Assembly: GCF_041051975.1 (NCBI RefSeq)
Contig: NZ_CP163435.1
Span: 1-64,000, forward strand
Direction: 5' to 3'
Source: Streptomyces sp. R21
GTDB taxonomy: Bacteria > Actinomycetota > Actinomycetes > Streptomycetales > Streptomycetaceae
DNA: 64,000 nt
Shown: piece after piece, positions 7,873 to 16,483 of the stretch
How positions within the stretch are numbered: the first letter of the stretch is position 1
Layout: the number at the start of each line of letters is the position of its first letter
Position numbers and translations under genes: made by a program
The notes under the pieces: model-generated
Databases searched by the model: none
What the model was told of the DNA's origin: nothing
Seen by the model: the letters and a program-made list of their open reading frames with translations, nothing else

Positions 7873-9457
7873 CTTGTTCTTTTTCTTCCGGCCTCGAACG
7901 GTGTCTCGTACTGAGTCGCTCACCTGGGGATTCGCCGGACGTGGGGGCGGCCTTCGTCTGATCCTGTGCTCCGACCAAGGTGCACGTGACCACGACGAAG
8001 GCCGTGAGGGTGAGTCTGCTGCCAGTTGCTGTCCGGAGGGAAGCGTTCGCGGAAGCGTCACGCTTCCGAGGCGAGTTCTACGAGTGTCTGACCGCTCGGC
8101 GCGACGAATTGTTCGAGCTGACCGATGCGGTGCTGTGTGCGGACGGCGCGGTGAAGTCCCCGGTGGACTTGACGCTGCTGCCCGAGCATCGTCGTGGGCA
8201 CGGAGCGATGTACGGCGGTCTCAATCACGGCCGGATCGACATGGATCGGCTGCGGACGGTGCTGTCCGGGCTGTCGCTGCCGCGTTTCGACGGCGGGCGC
8301 CTGGTGCTGGCGGTCGATGTGTCGCCGTGGCTTCGCTCGGACGCGCCGTGCTCGGCCGAGCGGTTGTTCTGCCACGTCTACGGCCGTGCGAAGACGGCGT
8401 CGCAGTTCATTCCGGGCTGGCCCTACTCCCTTCGTGGCCGTGCTGGAGCCTGGCGCCACGTCCTGGACCGCGATCCTGGACGCGGTCCGGCTCGGACCGG
8501 TGGACGACGCGACCGCGGTCACCGCCGCCCAGCTGCGGGGTGTCGTCGAGCGGCTCATCGCCGCGGGCCAGTGGCAGGCCGGGGACCCGCATATCGTGAT
8601 CGTCAGCGACGCCGGCTACGACGTCACCCGCCTGGCCTGGGTCCTGCGCGACCTGCCCGTCGAGGTGGTCGGCCGAGTCCGCTCCGACCGCGTCATGCGT
8701 CTACCGAAACCACCGCGGATGCACGGCGTCAACGGCCGGCCGCCCAAGCACGGCCCGGAGTTCCGCTTCATCAAGCCGGAGACCTGGCCCGAGCCCGCGA
8801 TCACCACGGTCACGGACACCACCAACTACGGCAAGGCCGAGACCCAGGCGTGGGACCGAGTCCACCCAAGGCTCACCCACCGCTCGTCCTGGCTCGACCA
8901 CGACGGTGAACTACCCCTGGTTGAGGGCACGTTGATCCGGCTGAAGGTCGAGCACCTATCGAAGGAACGAGACGCTCCGCCAGTGTGGTTATGGTCCTCG
9001 AAGACCGGCGCCACCCCGGACGACGTGGACCGTCTCTGGCAGGCATTTCTCCGCCGCTTTGATCTGGAGCACACCTTCCGCTTCGCGAAACAGACCCTCG
9101 GCTGGACCACACCGAAACTCCGAAGCCGCGGACCGCTGGACCTGGATCCTGATCGTCGCCCACACCCAGCTCCGGCTCGCCCGGCCCCTCGCCGAAGATC
9201 TCCGCCGCCCTTGGGAGAAACCCGCCGCACCCGACCGGCTCACCCCGGCCCGAGTCCGCCGGGGGTTCAGGAACATCCGCGCTCACCTCGCCTGCCCGAC
9301 CCGAGTTCCCAAACTCCGAGGTGCCGGCCCCGGACGGCCACCCGGCGCCAAGAACAGACACCGGGCACCCCGCTACGACGTCGGCAAGACCGTCAAACGC
9401 CCCGAGACCCTCAAGGCCATCGGCCGACCTGGCAGATCCTGGTAGATAAAGAACAAG
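7873..9457 (+). mobile_element. Insertion sequence A, about 1585 bp
   Basis: The ends are imperfect inverted repeats: the left begins CTTGTTCTTTTTC and the right, read inward, CTTGTTCTTTATC. The element is flanked by direct repeats CTTAG at 7868-7872 and 9458-9462, a likely target duplication. Its transposase gene is frameshifted, so it probably cannot move by itself. The 4-bp core TTAG fits the YTAR target preference reported for IS701- and IS5-type elements, which is only suggestive. Confidence 0.75.
7980..9445 (+). pseudogene. Frameshifted DDE-type transposase (IS701-like)
   Basis: Coherent transposase sequence is spread over three frames. 7980 to about 8430 holds LAVDVSPWLRSDAPCSAERL and RLFCHVYGRAKTASQFIPGW. 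The second frame runs from about 8430 to about 9115 and holds VIVSDAGYDVTRLAW and FRRFDLEHTFRFAKQTLGW. The third runs from about 9120 to 9445 and holds LIVAHTQLRLARPLAEDLRR and RYDVGKTVKRPETLK. Joining the frames recreates a full-length transposase of the widespread Streptomyces type I know as the NF041680-like/IS701 group. Aspartates suited to a DDE active site are present (LAVDVS, IVSDAGYD). Two indels make it a pseudogene. Confidence 0.8.
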
Positions 9458-9692
9458 CTTAGAAGCTGTGTCACATCCCTTTGCACAGGTCAGGTTTCCG
9501 GGCAGCAGGGTTCTGTCACGTCAAGGCCGGCAGAGCTTCTGAGCGGCGCATGGGGATCGGCCCGCCGGGAGCGCGAGGACCCGCGATTTCAATTTATCCG
9601 GCCCATGAGTTCACGATCATAGGCTTCTCGCCCCCTTAACTCTTGCCCGGCTTCAAAGGACGAGTCCGTAGTACGAGCAAGGGGGATCACTG

Positions 9693-9938
9693 ATGGACCC
9701 GACCACGGCCGTCATCATCTCGACCGTCATCGCCAAGGCCTGCACACTGCTGGCACTCTGGATCCGCCTGCGCTGGCGGGCACGCCGTGAACAGCAGCGG
9801 CAGCGATACCTTCTCCAGGTCACCGAGACGGCGGCTCCGGACGGCCAGGTGGAGATCGATGACCGGGACGGCGACGGCCACCGCCTGCACATGAAGATCA
9901 CCCGCACTCCGGTTCCAGGGGAGGACCAGGCAGCGTGA
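9693..9938 (+). CDS. Small membrane-anchored protein (81 aa)
   Basis: ATG 9693 has AAGGGGGA upstream. Residues 4-24 ([20 protein letters not shown]) form a hydrophobic N-terminal helix, followed by a strongly basic stretch ([16 protein letters not shown]) that would stay in the cytoplasm. A short acidic tail follows. Its stop overlaps the GTG of the sigma-like gene, so the two are coupled. By position it could be a partner of that regulator, but no anti-sigma motif is visible. Confidence 0.6.
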   Translation: MDPTTAVIISTVIAKACTLLALWIRLRWRARREQQRQRYLLQVTETAAPDGQVEIDDRDGDGHRLHMKITRTPVPGEDQAA

Positions 9939-10510
9939 GCACCCATGACCCGGCGGACAGCACCGACCGCCCTGCGGCCGCGCCCGCACCCCCCGGCCCG
10001 CCCAGCCAACGCCACCATGCCCGGCAGCAGGCGGACAACGAGTTCTCCGCCTTCTACCGCGGGAACATCCGCCCCCTGACCGGCTTCCTGATCAACCACG
10101 GCGCCGCCGTTCACGTGGCCGCAGACATCGCCCAGGAGATCATGACCGACGCCTACCGCAACTGGGACCGCATCACCCATCCCAAGGCCTGGGTCCACAA
10201 AGCCGCCTCACGCGCACTTGTGCGCAAAATCGCCTCCGCCGAAGAACCCGTCGACGACCTCCCCGAACCCACCTCCCTGGTGCCCCGCCCCGACGCCATC
10301 GCGGAATGGGAGGCCCAGCACGACGCGTTACCCCTGCTCCGCAGTCTGCCGATGAAGCAGCGCCAGGCCATGGCCTGGACACTGGCAGGCTTCACCCCCA
10401 CCGACATCGCCGACCACCTCGGCCTGCCGGCCGAGAACGTACGCGCCAACCTGAAAAAAGCCCGCCGCACCGCAGCCGCCTACCTCAAGGCACGGGAGGA
10501 GGAACAGTGA
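9935..10510 (+). CDS. ECF-type RNA polymerase sigma factor-like protein
   Basis: The 191-aa protein has the layout of a group 4 (ECF) sigma factor. A region 2-like helix set ([59 protein letters not shown]) is followed by a region 4-like helix-turn-helix ([40 protein letters not shown]). The N-terminal 35 residues are Pro/Ala-rich. GTG 9935 overlaps the upstream stop, and its own stop overlaps the next GTG. It would bind core RNA polymerase. Its target promoters are unknown, but the downstream gene is an obvious candidate. Confidence 0.75.
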   Translation: MSTHDPADSTDRPAAAPAPPGPPSQRHHARQQADNEFSAFYRGNIRPLTGFLINHGAAVHVAADIAQEIMTDAYRNWDRITHPKAWVHKAASRALVRKIASAEEPVDDLPEPTSLVPRPDAIAEWEAQHDALPLLRSLPMKQRQAMAWTLAGFTPTDIADHLGLPAENVRANLKKARRTAAAYLKAREEEQ

Positions 10511-11727
10511 CCCGCCGCTCCGGACCCAACGACCACGATCAGGCCGCGCATCACTGGCTCACCCAGCATCAACACGCCCTGACCCACGCCCTCGACGACC
10601 TCCTCGACACCGAAGCAGGCCTGCGCGAAATCCTCCTCCACTCCCACCACGACACTGCCACAGACAACCTCGACACCGTCCTCGACACCGAAGCCGGCCT
10701 TGCCGCCATCCTCCCCGCCCCCCCAGCCCCACCGGCTGCCACCCACGAAACGCCGCACCACCACACCGACACAACGGAACTCCTCCGCGCACTCAGCCCC
10801 GCCGAGCGCATGACCCTGCGCAACAACTCCGACGTCAAAACAGCCAGCCAAGCCCGCACCCGCACCCGCGCCCGCGCCCGCGACCTCGTCCGCGACCTCG
10901 TCCGCGACGCCGCCCGCGTCCGCCCGCTCGCCCGTATCCGCGTCCGCGACTTCGTCCGCGACTTCGTCCGCGACCTCGTCCGCGACCTCGTCCGCGACCT
11001 CGCCGACGCCTGCGACCTTGACATCGCACGCGCCCGTGACCTCGACCTCGCCGTCGACCTCGTCCGCGTCCGCAACCTCGCCTTCGACCTCGCCCGCGAC
11101 CTCGCCCGCGCCTTCGACCTCGCCCGCGACCTCGCCCGCACCCGCACCCGCGACCGCGACCGCGACCTCGCCCTCGTCGTCGACCTCGTCCGTGACCTCT
11201 ACCTCGACCTGGACCGCACCCGCACCCGCGCCCTCGACCTCGACCTCGGCCGCGCCGTCGACCTCGACCGCGACCCCGGCCGCGCCGTCGACCTCGTCCG
11301 CGCCTTCGACCTCGGCCGCGACCGCATCCTCGACCTCGCCCGCACCCTCGACCTCGACCGCGACCTCGACCGCGCCTTCGACCTCGGCCGCGACCCCGAC
11401 CTTGCCGCCGCCTTCGACCTCATCGTCGACATTCGTACCGCCGAGGTTGGCCGGGCCATCAGCCTGGCACTCCGCCGGGAGCCCCTCGTGCTCGACGAAG
11501 ATTCGCTGCACGCACTCCTCGACGACTTCACCGCCACGGACCTGAGCAACGCTGACCTGACCGGCATTGACCTCAGCGGTGTCCACTGGTCCGAACACAC
11601 CACGCAGTGGCCGTCCGCCATCGACGTCGAAGACCTCAAGACTCGCTCGGACGAAACCCTGCCCGGCAGCGGTACCTGGATCGTCCGGTCCGGCACCGCC
11701 ACCATCCGCGACCACGCCGAACGGTGA
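10507..11727 (+). CDS. Arg-Asp-Leu repeat protein with pentapeptide-like C-terminus
   Basis: GTG 10507 overlaps the sigma-gene stop. The 406-aa product has an ordinary N-terminal 110 residues (HHWLTQHQHALTHALDDLLD, two copies of LLDTEAGL/VLDTEAGL). Residues about 115-305 are almost only R, D, L, A, V and T in patterns such as RDLVRDL and ARDLDLAVDLVR, encoded by GACCTC/CGCGAC repeats. The C-terminal 100 residues hold LRREPLVLDEDSLHALLDDF and a pentapeptide-repeat-like ATDLSNADLTGIDLSGVHW. The repeat could form a long charged amphipathic helix. Function unknown. Repeat slippage could easily change its length. Confidence 0.7.
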   Translation: MTRRSGPNDHDQAAHHWLTQHQHALTHALDDLLDTEAGLREILLHSHHDTATDNLDTVLDTEAGLAAILPAPPAPPAATHETPHHHTDTTELLRALSPAERMTLRNNSDVKTASQARTRTRARARDLVRDLVRDAARVRPLARIRVRDFVRDFVRDLVRDLVRDLADACDLDIARARDLDLAVDLVRVRNLAFDLARDLARAFDLARDLARTRTRDRDRDLALVVDLVRDLYLDLDRTRTRALDLDLGRAVDLDRDPGRAVDLVRAFDLGRDRILDLARTLDLDRDLDRAFDLGRDPDLAAAFDLIVDIRTAEVGRAISLALRREPLVLDEDSLHALLDDFTATDLSNADLTGIDLSGVHWSEHTTQWPSAIDVEDLKTRSDETLPGSGTWIVRSGTATIRDHAER

Positions 11728-11954
11728 GACGTACTGGAAGCAGGCGGCGCCCGGGACAGGGAGTTCACGGATGGCTTGGGCCCCGTTGGCATGGCCGTCG
11801 TTCCAGGCCGGGCATCCCGTTCACCGAGACGTCGTCATGACGCTCTCCCGAACGGTACCGCCAGCGCCCTACCCATCCTGATCGCTTTGACCTGCGCAAA
11901 GAGGAAGTGACACAGCTTCTTAGGCCGGTCGCTCGTCGGCGGACTGCTCGTCCC

Positions 11955-12272
11955 ATGAGTGCCGCGCCGACCAGCAACAGGGCTGCTCCCCCGAGCCCGG
12001 GCTGCACCCGGAGTCTGCCGTACGCCAACTGCCCGATACTCAACGGCACCGCCGCGCACTACTGCACCCGCCCGGTGCTCGCCTCCCACCCCGCGGGCCG
12101 CCCCTGCACCGACCCGTCCTGCCCCTGCCCCACGCAGGCCACCCACGACAGGCACGCCGCCCGCAGCAGACGGCCCGCCGACCGGTATGAGGCCTGGATA
12201 ATCGCCGCCCGGCACTACCAGCTCGTCCCCCATCAGGGCACGCCCCCTCGGTGCCGGTGGGCTTGCCCATGA
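11955..12272 (+). CDS. Cys-rich small protein (105 aa)
   Basis: ATG 11955 sits in an ATGA overlap with the stop of the reconstructed upstream peptide that the insertions split. This coupling is the main support for the start. The product has a Cys-rich core (ANCPILNGTAAHYCTRPVLA, CTDPSCPCPTQ) followed by a basic helix (HDRHAARSRRPADRYEAW). Metal binding is possible but unproven. The insertion complex has separated it from its original promoter. Confidence 0.4.
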   Translation: MSAAPTSNRAAPPSPGCTRSLPYANCPILNGTAAHYCTRPVLASHPAGRPCTDPSCPCPTQATHDRHAARSRRPADRYEAWIIAARHYQLVPHQGTPPRCRWACP

Positions 12273-12684
12273 CGGACGCGTCCCCGAACAGACCCAGGTA
12301 GTCGTCGCGCATCTACCCGCAGATCCCCACCAGCCGTGCATAATCCCGCAGCTCCTTCTCAAAGAGCGCCGGCTGCTCGCCCGCGGCCAGGAGCCCGAGC
12401 TGCAGGGGCGCGAGAATCACCTCACCGACGCCGTCCACGTGATCGCAACCGGCAACCTGGCCCTCCGCGCGGACCTGCTCCATCTCGACTCCGCCCAGGT
12501 CGGCGTGGACCTCGCCCACCACGTCGCCTACATCGACGACACCCTGCCCGCCGTCCTCGCCGGACACGCCCCTGAACGGGCCCCGCGTGCAACGGCCGTC
12601 CCCGTGCCGCCAGCCGCTCACCGGGCCGGATCGGCCCGCCACGCCCCGGCCGCACCGCCGGAAACCGACTGGTGGCGGCTTTAG
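12271..12684 (+). pseudogene. Possible degraded ORF
   Basis: From about 12271 the frame reads without a normal start: VPEQTQVVVAHLPADPH, IIPQLLLKERRLLARGQEP, HLTDAVHVIATGNLALRADL, LDSAQVGVDLAHHVAYIDD. It stops at 12684. An overlapping ATG at 12269 is in another frame and ends within ten codons, so a frameshift may separate the true start from this body. A GTG at 12439 could give an 81-aa protein. The family is unknown and the call is tentative. Confidence 0.3.
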
Positions 12685-15173
12685 GCCAATGACAGCAGGA
12701 AGATCATTAAGGCTTTCCAGCCCACTCGTGTTGGCCGGTCATCCGTCTGCCCCGAATCTGCTTGCCTGCGCCACCGGGAGTGGCTCTTGCGGCTGGTGAG
12801 GGTGCGGGGGTGGTCAGGGCCTAGTACCCGCACCATGTCATGCACCAGTGCAGCCAAGGCGGTTGCGGCCCCGGCTGCGTCCCCCGCCTCGCCCCACCAC
12901 TCGGCCAAAGTTTCCCGGGTGATGAGCGTGGAGGGGTGATCGGGGCCCAACACACGGACCGTGTCTTCCAATAGTTTCACGAAGGCCATTGCGGCCCGGA
13001 CCGAATCTCCCATCTGGCCCCACGCGTAGGCGAGGTTGGCTCGTGTGTTGAAGGTGTGAGGGTGGTCGGGGCCCAAGACCCGCACCCGGTCCTCCAGCAA
13101 CTCAGCAAAGGCGGTCGCAGCCCCAGCCGCATCACCCGCCTCTCCCCGCCATCGGGCGAGGCTGTTCCGGCTAGTCAGGGTGTGAGGGTGGTCGGGGCCC
13201 AAGACCCGCACCCGGTCCTCCAGCAACTCAGCAAAGGCGGTCGCAGCCCCAGCCGCATCACCCGCCTCTCCCCGCCATCGGGCGAGGTTGCTCCGGGTGC
13301 CGAGGGTGTGAGGGTGGTCGGGGCCCAAGACCCGCACCCGGTCCTCCAGCAACTCAGCAAAGGCGGTCGCAGCCCCAGCCGCATCACCCGACTGTCCCCA
13401 TGAGTAGGCGAGGTGGTGCCGGGTGTCGAGGGTTTGCGGGTGATCGGGGCCGAGTACGCGCACCATATCGACCAGTAGCTCGGCGAAGGTGGCCCCGGCT
13501 CCGGCTGCGTCACCTGTCTGGCCTCTCCACCGAGCGAAGCCGTGCCGGGCAGTGAGGGTGTCGAGGTGGTCGGACCCGAGACGGTGGGTTGTGGTGGCAG
13601 TGAGCCGGCGGAAGTAGTCGCGGGCTGCGGTGACCTGTCCAGCTTTGCCGAGACTGCGGCCGGCCCGGTAGAGCACCGCGTGCGCGTGCGGCTGGTAGAT
13701 CACGTCTTCGGCGCAGATGGCGAGAGCAGTGGTATTGGCGCGCAGGGATTGTGCCAGTGCGGTGTCGCGTTCGATATCGGGCCAGGTGGCCAACAAGGCG
13801 TCGGCGGCGGCGCGAGCGACGGCGTAGCGCTGGGGGGCGGCGAGGGTGTCATGGACGGCGCGTTGGACGAGCTGGTGGACGCGCACCGCGGTGCCCTGAG
13901 TTTTCGGGGTGTAGTCGATCAGGCTCAGTCGGCGCAGTGCGCTCAACGACATGTGTGCATACCGCTCGGGCACGGGCCTGACATTTTGGTGATCTGCTGC
14001 GCCGGGGTCGTCAGCTGAGCCTGCCGGCGGGGTCGGCACGTCAGCGGCGGATGGTGTATTGGCGTGCGTTGTCCGGTATTGGGCGAGGTAGGTGCGAGCC
14101 GGGGTGCTGCTCAGAATGGTCTCGGGGATGCCATTGGCATCAAGAAACGCGGCGAGTTGGAGCATGGGGCGGGCCAGTCCCGCGGGCCTGAGGGCGTCCG
14201 CACGTTCGATGGACAGGGCCCAGGTCGCAGCCACGGCCTCCGGTTGGCCGTCGGGCCGACGATCAGGCGCGGTGTCGCCCAGTGGGGTGGTGCGGCTGGA
14301 CAGCAGCTGCCGGTACTGGGCGCAGTTCATTCCCACATCGGCAAGTTCGGCGATGTAGGCGACAGCTTGGGCCAACGCCAGGGGGAGGTGTCCGAGGTCG
14401 TGGGCGAGGGCGGCCGCGTCGTCATCAGGTTCGGCCAGGTGGTGGGAGGCGAGGACGGCATTGAGGTAGGAGAGTGATTCGGCGGGGGTGAAGACGCCGA
14501 CCGGGATGAGCCGGCGGCCTGTAGTGAGGGCGGGCTCGCGACTGCGCGTGGTGACCAGCGTGCAGCCGGTGGGGCTGGCCGGCGGCCATAGGCCGCTGAG
14601 GTGGTCCGGGTCGGTCACATCGTCGAGGACCACTAGCCAGCGGCAGGAACGCTGGCCGGCTTTGGGTTCCAGCCAGGCCAGGAACGCGGCGGCGGCTTGC
14701 TCGGACTCGGTCGGGGCGGGGCTGCCGAGCAGCTCTGCCGCAGCCGCCGCGTAGGACGTGATGACGGCGGCGGTCGTTGCTGCAGTGGCCCAGACCAGCA
14801 CGTCCAGGGCGCCGCTCTGCCAGACGGTGCGCGCATAGTGGGCAGCGAGTTGGGTCTTCCCAGCCCCACCCAGCCCGACCATGACTCCCGCTGGTGAGGG
14901 CTGCGTGCCGACCGAGATCGCACCGCCGGAGAGCACCTCGATCAGGCAGGCAGTCTCGGCACGGGCCTGAAAACAGCCAGCCTGTGCAGGGATCGTCCCG
15001 ACTTGATGTGGCCACGAAGCTGGCGGCCGGGATGCCGCGTGGACGTGATGGTCGACCCTACCCGCAACAGGGCCGTGGAAGGTGCTATGGCGGAAGTCGA
15101 ACCGGTCGCCCCCAACGGCCCCAACGGCCCCAGCCTCCGTAATGCCCTCAACTGGCTTTCGCTGCGCCACCGC
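12681..15173 (-). CDS. STAND NTPase: NB-ARC domain with C-terminal TPRs
   Basis: An N-terminal effector-like segment leads into HPQVG-type sequence (WPHQVGTIPAQAGCFQAR). The NB-ARC core follows, with Walker A GLGGAGKTQ, Walker B WLVVLDDV, and downstream GCTLVTTRSREPALTTGRRL and LGHLPLALAQAVAYI. Then come a winged-helix region and about seven 42-residue TPRs with the signature RVLGPDHPHTLxTR. Such proteins are signal-transducing ATPases with peptide-sensing repeats; several relatives act in immunity or regulation, but this one's role is unknown. The start is taken at GTG 15173 behind GGGAG. An upstream ATG at 15224 is an alternative. It overlaps the tail of the ORF at 12684 by 4 bp. Confidence 0.8.
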   Translation of the reverse strand, partial: AVAQRKPVEGITEAGAVGAVGGDRFDFRHSTFHGPVAGRVDHHVHAASRPPASWPHQVGTIPAQAGCFQARAETACLIEVLSGGAISVGTQPSPAGVMVGLGGAGKTQLAAHYARTVWQSGALDVLVWATAATTAAVITSYAAAAAELLGSPAPTESEQAAAAFLAWLEPKAGQRSCRWLVVLDDVTDPDHLSGLWPPASPTGCTLVTTRSREPALTTGRRLIPVGVFTPAESLSYLNAVLASHHLAEPDDDAAALAHDLGHLPLALAQAVAYIAELADVGMNCAQYRQLLSSRTTPLGDTAPDRRPDGQPEAVAATWALSIERADALRPAGLARPMLQLAAFLDANGIPETILSSTPARTYLAQYRTTHANTPSAADVPTPPAGSADDPGAADHQNVRPVPERYAHMSLSALRRLSLIDYTPKTQGTAVRVHQLVQRAVHDTLAAPQRYAVARAAADALLATWPDIERDTALAQSLRANTTALAICAEDVIYQPHAHAVLYRAGRSLGKAGQVTAARDYFRRLTATTTHRLGSDHLDTLTARHGFARWRGQTGDAAGAGATFAELLVDMVRVLGPDHPQTLDTRHHLAYSWGQSGDAAGAATAFAELLEDRVRVLGPDHPHTLGTRSNLARWRGEAGDAAGAATAFAELLEDRVRVLGPDHPHTLTSRNSLARWRGEAGDAAGAATAFAELLEDRVRVLGPDHPHTFNTRANLAYAWGQMGDSVRAAMAFVKLLEDTVRVLGPDHPSTLITRETLAEWWGEAGDAAGAATALAALVHDMVRVLGPDHPRTLTSRKSHSRWRRQADSGQTDDRPTRVGWKALMIFLLSLA
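13056..13403 (-). repeat. Near-identical 126-bp tandem repeats encoding TPRs
   Basis: Three consecutive 126-bp units (13056-13181, 13182-13307, 13308 onward) are nearly identical at DNA level, differing mainly near unit ends. Each encodes one 42-residue TPR of the STAND protein. Flanking TPR units at 12830-13055 and 13430-13560 are more divergent. Recent duplication or gene conversion is the simplest explanation. Confidence 0.8.
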
Positions 15174-15639
15174 CGCTCCCATCAGGCCGACACCACATCC
15201 CGACCGTACCCAGCCATCCACCACCTCAACTACGGCTCAGCGCAAAGCCGTTACTCCGCCCCAGCCCGTCAGCGGCCTGGAATCTGCGGCCGCATCGTTG
15301 GTTCCCCCAGCGCCACCCCCCAGCACCTAGAGCTTCACGGTGATGCCAAGACGGTTGAGCCGAATGGTCCTTCGGCTGACTCATGCGCCACCGTCGTCTC
15401 GCTCGCAACTATTAGGGCCACTTGCACCACTCCGAAGCTCTGACCGGCCTCCGTGATCAATCTGATGGCCGCCGGCTTATCGGCGATGCGGCCCCGGACT
15501 GGCGCGATACTGGCCCGGGCCTAGTGGCGTACCTGCGGGTTCTGCGCCCGCCACTGGGCAAGACGTTCATGGGCGGCCCGCGCACGGCGCGGGCGACTGA
15601 TCCGGAACCTTCCGGTGCTCCTGCTCACTGTGCGTCGTC
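15174..15639. other. Intergenic, at most a 35-aa minus-strand ORF
   Basis: No solid gene was found. On the minus strand a GTG around 15627 reads MSRSTGRFRISRPRRARAAH and then ERLAQWRAQNPQVRH to a TAG near 15522. It could be a tiny basic protein or the end of a lost gene. The region otherwise separates the STAND gene from the remnant downstream. Confidence 0.35.
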
Positions 15640-15942
15640 GCCTCCAAGCGCGACGTGCTGCTCTCGGTTGGCCGGCGGCCGCGGCTGGCCGACCTGTACG
15701 CCGAGGTCGAGCAGGTGCGCGGCGACAGCTTCCGCGCGGACTGGCACATCACCGACCTGACCCGGCACGCCGCGACGTGCGGTGCCCCCGACCCCGGAGT
15801 CGTCTGCGCGGACGACGGCCCGGAGTTCACCGCCCTGCAGGAGCAGGTCCGGTAGACGCTGGCGAGGAAGCCCCGCAAGGAACCCGAGATGGCCCGGCAC
15901 AACGGCCGTGCACGGTGCGGCGGCTACACCGCCTACAACTGA
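15640..15942 (+). pseudogene. Gene remnant with in-frame TAG
   Basis: The frame reads VVASKRDVLLSVGRRPRLAD, LYAEVEQVRGDSFRADWHIT and CADDGPEFTALQEQVR, then TAG at 15853-15855. It continues in the same frame (TLARKPRKEPEMARHNGRAR, CGGYTAYN) to the TGA at 15940-15942. Coherent basic sequence on both sides suggests a single nonsense change, for example CAG to TAG. The start is not identifiable and the family is unknown. Confidence 0.4.
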
Positions 15943-16019
15943 CACCCCCGTGGGTCCGGACCGACCTGTTCGGCCCCGGCCCGGCACACGCCCCCTTACA
16001 GTGGATGAAGGAGATGACC

Positions 16020-16373
16020 ATGGACACCAACCCCACCGCCCTGCTTCTCGACCTCGCCGCCAGAGCCCAGCACCTGAGTGACCGGGACGTTCTGCAGGAC
16101 CTTCTCGCCAGCGGCCATCGCGCCTGGTGCGAAGGCGTCGCCGATGTCCATTCCGGCGTGCGACGGGAGGCCGCGCCCCTGTCCGACGACCAGCTCACCG
16201 AGCGGTGCGCTGCCGCGGGCGCGCCGTGGGAGCAGGGGATGACACGCGACGAGGCGGTGTCCGCGCTCGCGTTCGCGACCTGGGATGCCGTGCCAGCCGC
16301 GATGGCCTACACGGAGCTAGAAGAACGCGCCACGCTCTTCGGTGTCTGCCTTCTTGGCGAAGAACTCCAGTAG
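16020..16373 (+). CDS. Hypothetical helical protein (117 aa)
   Basis: ATG 16020 has GAAGGAG 6 nt upstream; in-frame ATGs at 16005 and 16014 are less well placed. The product is acidic and almost fully helical (LLLDLAARAQHLSDRDVLQD, DQLTERCAAAGAPWEQG, AMAYTELEERATLFGVCLL) with no membrane segment. Function unknown. It precedes the multi-HTH protein on the same strand by 110 nt. Confidence 0.55.
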   Translation: MDTNPTALLLDLAARAQHLSDRDVLQDLLASGHRAWCEGVADVHSGVRREAAPLSDDQLTERCAAAGAPWEQGMTRDEAVSALAFATWDAVPAAMAYTELEERATLFGVCLLGEELQ

Positions 16374-16483
16374 CCTCCTCTCGCGCTGAGCTGGACACGA
16401 ACCCATCACCTTTGGCATTATCGAACCTGTCACGCTCGACCGGGCGCCGACACCGCCTTGCCGATCCTTCCCAAGGGGCCCAG

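Larger units (their letters stand above)
9463..11918. mobile_element. 2.46-kb unit B bounded by inverted repeats, no transposase
   Basis: The left end (from 9463) begins AAGCTGTGTCAC and continues TCC-CTTTGCACAGGTCA. The right end (read inward from 11918) begins AAGCTGTGTCAC and continues TCCTCTTTGCGCAGGTCA. That is about 30 bp with two mismatches and one indel. CTTAG lies immediately outside both ends (9458-9462 and 11919-11923). Inside is a three-gene operon (small membrane protein, sigma-factor-like protein, Arg-Asp-Leu repeat protein) and no transposase. I infer a non-autonomous transposon or an IS derivative that captured the operon. Confidence 0.6.

Noticed and set aside
10480..11715. 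Long open minus-strand ORF (Val-Asp-Glu-Ala-Gly rich) opposite the RD-repeat gene
   Set aside because: It is the mirror of the GACCTC/CGCGAC repeats. The plus frame has coupled starts, a sigma-like neighbour and non-repetitive conserved ends.
16391..16421. CATTATCGAACCTG as a fourth copy of the TATTATGGAACTTG promoter
   Set aside because: No TTGCCC-like hexamer is found 16 nt upstream; similarity is limited to the -10 region.
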